A DNA stretch of 9,399 bases from assembly GCA_016931875.1 (NCBI GenBank), contig JAFGDX010000455.1, forward strand, positions 1-9,399. The letters are read 5' to 3'. Below, in pieces: positions 5,992 to 9,399 of the stretch. The DNA is from Prolixibacteraceae bacterium. GTDB taxonomy: Bacteria; Bacteroidota; Bacteroidia; Bacteroidales; Prolixibacteraceae. A program made the translations under genes and the position numbers. Under the pieces are notes generated by a model. That model searched no databases. It had not been told where the DNA came from and saw only the letters and a list, made by a program, of their open reading frames with translations. Positions within the stretch are counted from its first letter, which is position 1. Every line of letters begins with the position of its first letter.

Positions 5992-6858
5992 ATGAGTATC
6001 ACAGTTATATATACCATTGCCACATTAAGTGTTATCGGAACTTCGGCAGCAGTAATTCTTTACTTTGTAGCTCAGAAGTTTAAAGTACATGAAGATCCGC
6101 GGATTGACCAGGTGGAAGAAGCTTTGCCCGGAGCCAATTGCGGCGGATGTGGTTTTGCAGGTTGCCGGGCATTTGCCGAAGCATGTGTAAAGGCAAGTGA
6201 TTTGTCAGATTTAAACTGCCCGGTTGGGGGTAACGAAACAATGAATAATGTGGCCGCCATCTTAGGCTTGGAAGCGGTTAAAAAAGATCCGCGGGTTGCC
6301 TTCATTCGTTGTAACGGAACCTGCGACCACCGGCCCAAAACAAACCGTTACGACGGAGCAACAACCTGTGCAATTGCCTCTTCCATTTACAGCGGCGAAT
6401 CAGATTGCCAGTATGGTTGTTTGGGATTTGGCGATTGTTACGATGCCTGTGAATTCGATGCCATTGAACTCCGCGCCGACCTGGGAGTACCCAAAATTAT
6501 TGACGACAAATGCGTGGCCTGCGGTGCCTGTGTTGAAGCCTGCCCGAAGGATTTAATTGAATTGCGCAAACAATTTCCGAAAAACAGAAAAGTGGTTGTA
6601 GCCTGCCGAAACGAGGACAAAGGCGGGGTTGCACGGAAAACATGCAGTGTAGCGTGTATTGGATGCGGTAAATGCGAAAAGGAATGTAAATTTGATGCCA
6701 TTACCATTAAAAACAACCTGGCATTTATCGATTCTGACAAATGTAAACTCTGCCGGAAATGTGTGCCGGTTTGTCCTACCAATGCCATCATTGAAGAAAA
6801 TTTTCCACCACGCAGAGTGGCCACCGAAGATAAAAAAGAGTGTAGTACCGCAAATTAA
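5992..6858 (+). CDS. rnfB: RnfB, multi-cluster ferredoxin subunit of the Rnf complex
   Basis: 288 residues. A single N-terminal membrane helix (about 3-27) anchors it to the cytoplasmic side. Next is the RnfB-specific FeS domain GANCGGCGFAGC with C50, C53, C58 and C76. A middle region holds C107, C111, C126 and C139, followed by a C143, C149, C153 block. Then come ferredoxin-type sets: C174/C177/C180/C184, C218/C222/C225/C228/C232 and C251/C254/C257/C261. The 27 cysteines in all suggest about six FeS clusters, as in the long RnfB of anaerobes rather than the shorter gammaproteobacterial form. RnfB is taken to receive electrons from reduced ferredoxin and relay them within the complex. The gene sits three bases after rseC and six bases before rnfC, consistent with one message. 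Confidence 0.96.
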   Translation: MSITVIYTIATLSVIGTSAAVILYFVAQKFKVHEDPRIDQVEEALPGANCGGCGFAGCRAFAEACVKASDLSDLNCPVGGNETMNNVAAILGLEAVKKDPRVAFIRCNGTCDHRPKTNRYDGATTCAIASSIYSGESDCQYGCLGFGDCYDACEFDAIELRADLGVPKIIDDKCVACGACVEACPKDLIELRKQFPKNRKVVVACRNEDKGGVARKTCSVACIGCGKCEKECKFDAITIKNNLAFIDSDKCKLCRKCVPVCPTNAIIEENFPPRRVATEDKKECSTAN

Positions 6859-6864
6859 AAAAGG

Positions 6865-8196
6865 ATGTTAAAAACGTTCAAAAAGGGCGGGGTACATCCG
6901 CCGGAAAATAAACTTTCAGCAGCAAAAAAAATTGAGGTGCTGCCCTTGCCAAAATCAGTGTTTATTCCTGTTGCCCAACACATTGGAGCTCCTGCAACCC
7001 CGGTTGTAAACAAAGGCGACCTTGTAAAAACAGGTCAGATAATTGCCAAAAGCAGCAGCTTTGTTTCAACCAATATTCACTCATCGGTTTCAGGAAAAGT
7101 TAAAAAAATCGATTTTTCGGCCGATAGTTCAGGCTACCCAAAACAGGGTGTTTTTATTGATGTGGAAGGTGATGAATGGCTGGAAGAAATTGATTGTTCG
7201 GAAGAGTTTGTCAAAGAGTTTAATATCGATGGGCCTGAAATTATCAAAAAAATACAGGATGCAGGCATTGTCGGTTTAGGAGGAGCCACATTCCCTACTC
7301 ATGTAAAACTGGTTCCACCCAAAGGAATGAAAGCCGAAGTTTTGCTGATTAACGGCGTAGAATGTGAACCTTATCTCACTTCCGACCATCGGCTGATGCT
7401 TGAAAAACCAGATGAAATTTTGGTGGGAACTCAACTTTTAATGAAAGCTTTACATGTTGAAAAAGCGGTAATTGGAATTGAGAACAACAAACCCGATGCG
7501 ATTGAATTGCTTTCAGAAAAATGCAAAGGCTACCAGGGGATTTCGGTTCAGCCGCTGAAAGTAAAATATCCGCAGGGAGGTGAAAAACAGCTTATTAAAG
7601 CAGTTACCGGAAAAGAAGTTCCGTCGGGCGGGCTGCCCATTGCCGTGGGTGCGGTTGTAAGTAACGTGGGTACTGCGTTTGCCGTTTACGAAGCCGTTCA
7701 GAAAAACAAACCACTGATTGAACGCGTGGTAACTGTTACCGGGAAAAACGTTGCCAATCCTTCCAATTTTAAAGTCCGTGTAGGAACTGCCACTTCGGAG
7801 TTGATTGAAGCAGCAGGCGGGCTACCCGAAGATACGGGCAAAATTATCAGCGGAGGCCCCATGATGGGACGTGCCGTTGCTTCGCTCGATGTTCCGGTTA
7901 CCAAAGGTACCTCGGGCATTCTCATCATAAAAGAAGACGAATCAAAACGCAAGGAATACATGGCCTGCATCCGTTGTTCGCGCTGTGTTTCGGTGTGCCC
8001 CATGGGACTGGAACCCTACCTTTTGATGACCCTGGGCGAAAAGCAGATTTTTGACCGGGCGGAACAGGAACGGGTTATGGACTGTATTGAATGTGGTTCA
8101 TGCAGTTACACCTGTCCATCGCAAAGACCTTTGCTCGACTACATTCGTTTTGGCAAAGGAAAAGTAGGACAAATCATTCGTTCAAGAAAAAAATAA
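6865..8196 (+). CDS. rnfC: RnfC, NADH/FMN-binding peripheral subunit of Rnf
   Basis: 443 residues. The N-terminus MLKTFKKGGVHPPENKLSA is the usual RnfC opening, followed by a barrel-sandwich domain (to about 100). GIVGLGGATFPTHVKL (134-149) with INGVECEPYLTSDHRLM (162-178) is the FMN/NADH-binding domain shared with NuoF of complex I. An SLBB-like segment follows (about 255-345). Two ferredoxin motifs close the protein: C368/C371/C374/C378 and C407/C410/C413/C417. No long alanine/lysine-rich C-terminal tail like that of E. coli RsxC is present; the chain ends at KKK-like residues. RnfC exchanges electrons with NAD(H) at the cytoplasmic face. An AAGG sequence touches the start codon directly, too close for a normal Shine-Dalgarno role. 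The six-base gap to rnfB suggests coupled translation. Confidence 0.97.
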   Translation: MLKTFKKGGVHPPENKLSAAKKIEVLPLPKSVFIPVAQHIGAPATPVVNKGDLVKTGQIIAKSSSFVSTNIHSSVSGKVKKIDFSADSSGYPKQGVFIDVEGDEWLEEIDCSEEFVKEFNIDGPEIIKKIQDAGIVGLGGATFPTHVKLVPPKGMKAEVLLINGVECEPYLTSDHRLMLEKPDEILVGTQLLMKALHVEKAVIGIENNKPDAIELLSEKCKGYQGISVQPLKVKYPQGGEKQLIKAVTGKEVPSGGLPIAVGAVVSNVGTAFAVYEAVQKNKPLIERVVTVTGKNVANPSNFKVRVGTATSELIEAAGGLPEDTGKIISGGPMMGRAVASLDVPVTKGTSGILIIKEDESKRKEYMACIRCSRCVSVCPMGLEPYLLMTLGEKQIFDRAEQERVMDCIECGSCSYTCPSQRPLLDYIRFGKGKVGQIIRSRKK

Positions 8197-8219
8197 TCAA
8201 ATAAACTATACAACTGAGG

Positions 8220-9200
8220 ATGAGCAAATTATTAACAGTATCACCTTCACCGCATGTTCACTCTGACGATTCCACACAAAAAATAATGTACCGCGTGGTG
8301 CTGGCCATGGTTCCGGCGCTGGCATGGTCAGTTTTTGTTTTTGGAATCGATGCACTGCGCGTTATACTTATTGCGGTTCTGGCATGTTTGGCTTTTGAAT
8401 ACCTCATTCAAAAATACCTCATGAAAATAAAACCGTCAGTTATGGATGGTTCTGCGCTGGTAACCGGAATTCTTCTGGCTTTTAATGTCCCGTCGAATTT
8501 ACCCTGGTGGATAATTATCATCGGTTCACTGGCGGCCATCGGAATCGGGAAACTTTCATTCGGAGGTCTTGGACACAATATTTTTAACCCGGCTTTGGTC
8601 GGTCGTGTTTTTATGCTGATTTCCTTCCCGGTGCAAATGACCTCGTGGCCGGTAAACACCCAAAGCGGAATTGATGCAGTTACCTCGGCAACTCCGTTGA
8701 GTATAATAAAAGAAGGTATTTCGAACGGAACACCCATCTCCGAAATCTCAAAAAACTTACCCTCGGCACTCGAAATGTTTTGGGGCGGAATTGGTGGTTC
8801 GCTGGGTGAAATATCTGCTGCACTCCTCATTCTGGGTGGATTGTACATGCTTTATAAAAAAGTAATTACCTGGCACATCCCCGTTTCCATTATTGCAACT
8901 GTTGGAATAATGGCTGGAATTTTCTGGATGGTAAATCCGGAAATTTATATCAACCCGGTGTATCATATTTTAACTGGTGGGCTGATGTTGGGGGCAATTT
9001 TTATGGCCACCGACATGGTTTCATCTCCCATGACTCCCAAAGGACAAATTATTTACGGAATTGGCATTGGTGTTATCACCATTAGCATCCGGCTGTTTGG
9101 TGCATATCCTGAAGGAATTTCGTTTGCGATTCTGATAATGAATGCATTTACGCCACTCATAAATTACTATGTAAAACCCAAAAGATTTGGAGGAAAATAA
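8220..9200 (+). CDS. rnfD: RnfD, membrane flavoprotein subunit of Rnf
   Basis: 326 residues with about nine to ten hydrophobic segments, in the NqrB/RnfD family. The N-terminus LTVSPSPHVHSDDST (5-19) is typical, as are GGLGHNIFNPALVGRVF (115-131) and the DAVTSATPLS block (152-161). By homology, T158 is the threonine that carries covalently bound FMN, added by an ApbE-type flavin transferase not present in this window. MATDMVSSPMTPKGQIIYG (262-280) is the second conserved loop. The protein is an inner-membrane subunit on the path that couples electron flow to cation transport. The start ATG follows CTGAGG directly, and the gap after rnfC is 23 bases. The rnfG start lies two bases past its stop. 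Confidence 0.97.
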   Translation: MSKLLTVSPSPHVHSDDSTQKIMYRVVLAMVPALAWSVFVFGIDALRVILIAVLACLAFEYLIQKYLMKIKPSVMDGSALVTGILLAFNVPSNLPWWIIIIGSLAAIGIGKLSFGGLGHNIFNPALVGRVFMLISFPVQMTSWPVNTQSGIDAVTSATPLSIIKEGISNGTPISEISKNLPSALEMFWGGIGGSLGEISAALLILGGLYMLYKKVITWHIPVSIIATVGIMAGIFWMVNPEIYINPVYHILTGGLMLGAIFMATDMVSSPMTPKGQIIYGIGIGVITISIRLFGAYPEGISFAILIMNAFTPLINYYVKPKRFGGK

Positions 9201-9202
9201 CC

Positions 9203-9399
9203 ATGGCAAAACGTGAATCGACATTTATTAACATGGTAGTAACCCTTTTTCTGGTTACCGGAATTGCTGCTGCAGGTCTTGGGTTTGTTTACGATTTAAC
9301 CAAAGGCCCCATTGAGGTGGCCAAACTAAAAGCACAAAACGAAGCTATAAAACAGGTTCTCCCTGAATTTGATACGCTTGGAAATTCATTCAAAACCCT
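9203..9399 (+). CDS. rnfG: RnfG, FMN-binding subunit (5' part, cut by window end)
   Basis: The first 65 residues are visible before the sequence stops. They show a single N-terminal membrane helix (NMVVTLFLVTGIAAAGLGFV, about 10-29), then YDLTKGPIEVAKL and EAIKQVLPEFD, which is the standard RnfG/NqrC opening in which the helix anchors a periplasmic FMN_bind domain. The covalent-FMN threonine motif would lie further downstream and cannot be checked. GGAGG at 9189-9193, inside the end of rnfD, stands nine bases before this ATG and is the best Shine-Dalgarno site in the operon, so the start is well supported. The order rnfB-C-D-G predicts rnfE and rnfA next. Confidence 0.93.
   Translation, partial: MAKRESTFINMVVTLFLVTGIAAAGLGFVYDLTKGPIEVAKLKAQNEAIKQVLPEFDTLGNSFKT

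Noticed and set aside
6438..6824. Minus-strand open frame inside rnfB
   Set aside because: It is antisense to the conserved ferredoxin motifs of rnfB and shows no family features.

Overview
The window looks like a chromosomal segment from an anaerobic or facultative member of the Bacteroidota, probably near the Marinilabiliales/Prolixibacteraceae. That placement is inferred from protein character, TAnnTTTG-type promoter boxes, weak or absent Shine-Dalgarno sites and A-rich leaders, not from a marker gene. All supported genes lie on the + strand. There are no RNA genes, insertion sequences or CRISPR arrays that I can see.

Left edge (1-481): possibly the tail of a gene entering from the left (ending at 116), then a five-copy, about 42-bp tandem repeat (131-339) in which two unit types alternate A-B-A-B-A. 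A short AT-rich leader follows, with a probable promoter for the next gene.

Region 2 (482-2785): two apparently independent single genes, a PLP-dependent class V aminotransferase/cysteine-desulfurase-like enzyme and a patatin-like serine lipase. For both, an upstream in-frame TTG overlaps the likely -7 promoter element, so the downstream ATG is the better start.

Region 3 (2960-5468): a two-gene unit for thiol-gated potassium efflux, a KefF/KefG-like flavodoxin-fold oxidoreductase overlapping by 8 bases a KefC-like K+/H+ antiporter with a C-terminal nucleotide-binding RCK domain. Such systems acidify the cytoplasm on electrophile stress.

Region 4 (5536-9399): a promoter and the start of an Rnf operon in the order rseC-rnfB-rnfC-rnfD-rnfG (cut by the window end; rnfE and rnfA are expected beyond). 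The complex couples ferredoxin:NAD+ electron transfer to Na+ or H+ translocation. RnfC docks NAD(H) and carries FMN and FeS clusters, RnfB is the multi-cluster ferredoxin-like subunit, and RnfD and RnfG carry covalent FMN. RseC is a membrane Cys-cluster protein that accompanies Rnf in this phylum.

Most of the window is ordinary housekeeping and energy metabolism. The points worth a second look are the alternating minisatellite, the rseC gene without any canonical start codon ahead of its conserved cysteine motif, a substitution in the regulatory loop of the KefC homologue, and the two-cysteine loop of the aminotransferase. I found no convincing undescribed multi-gene system.
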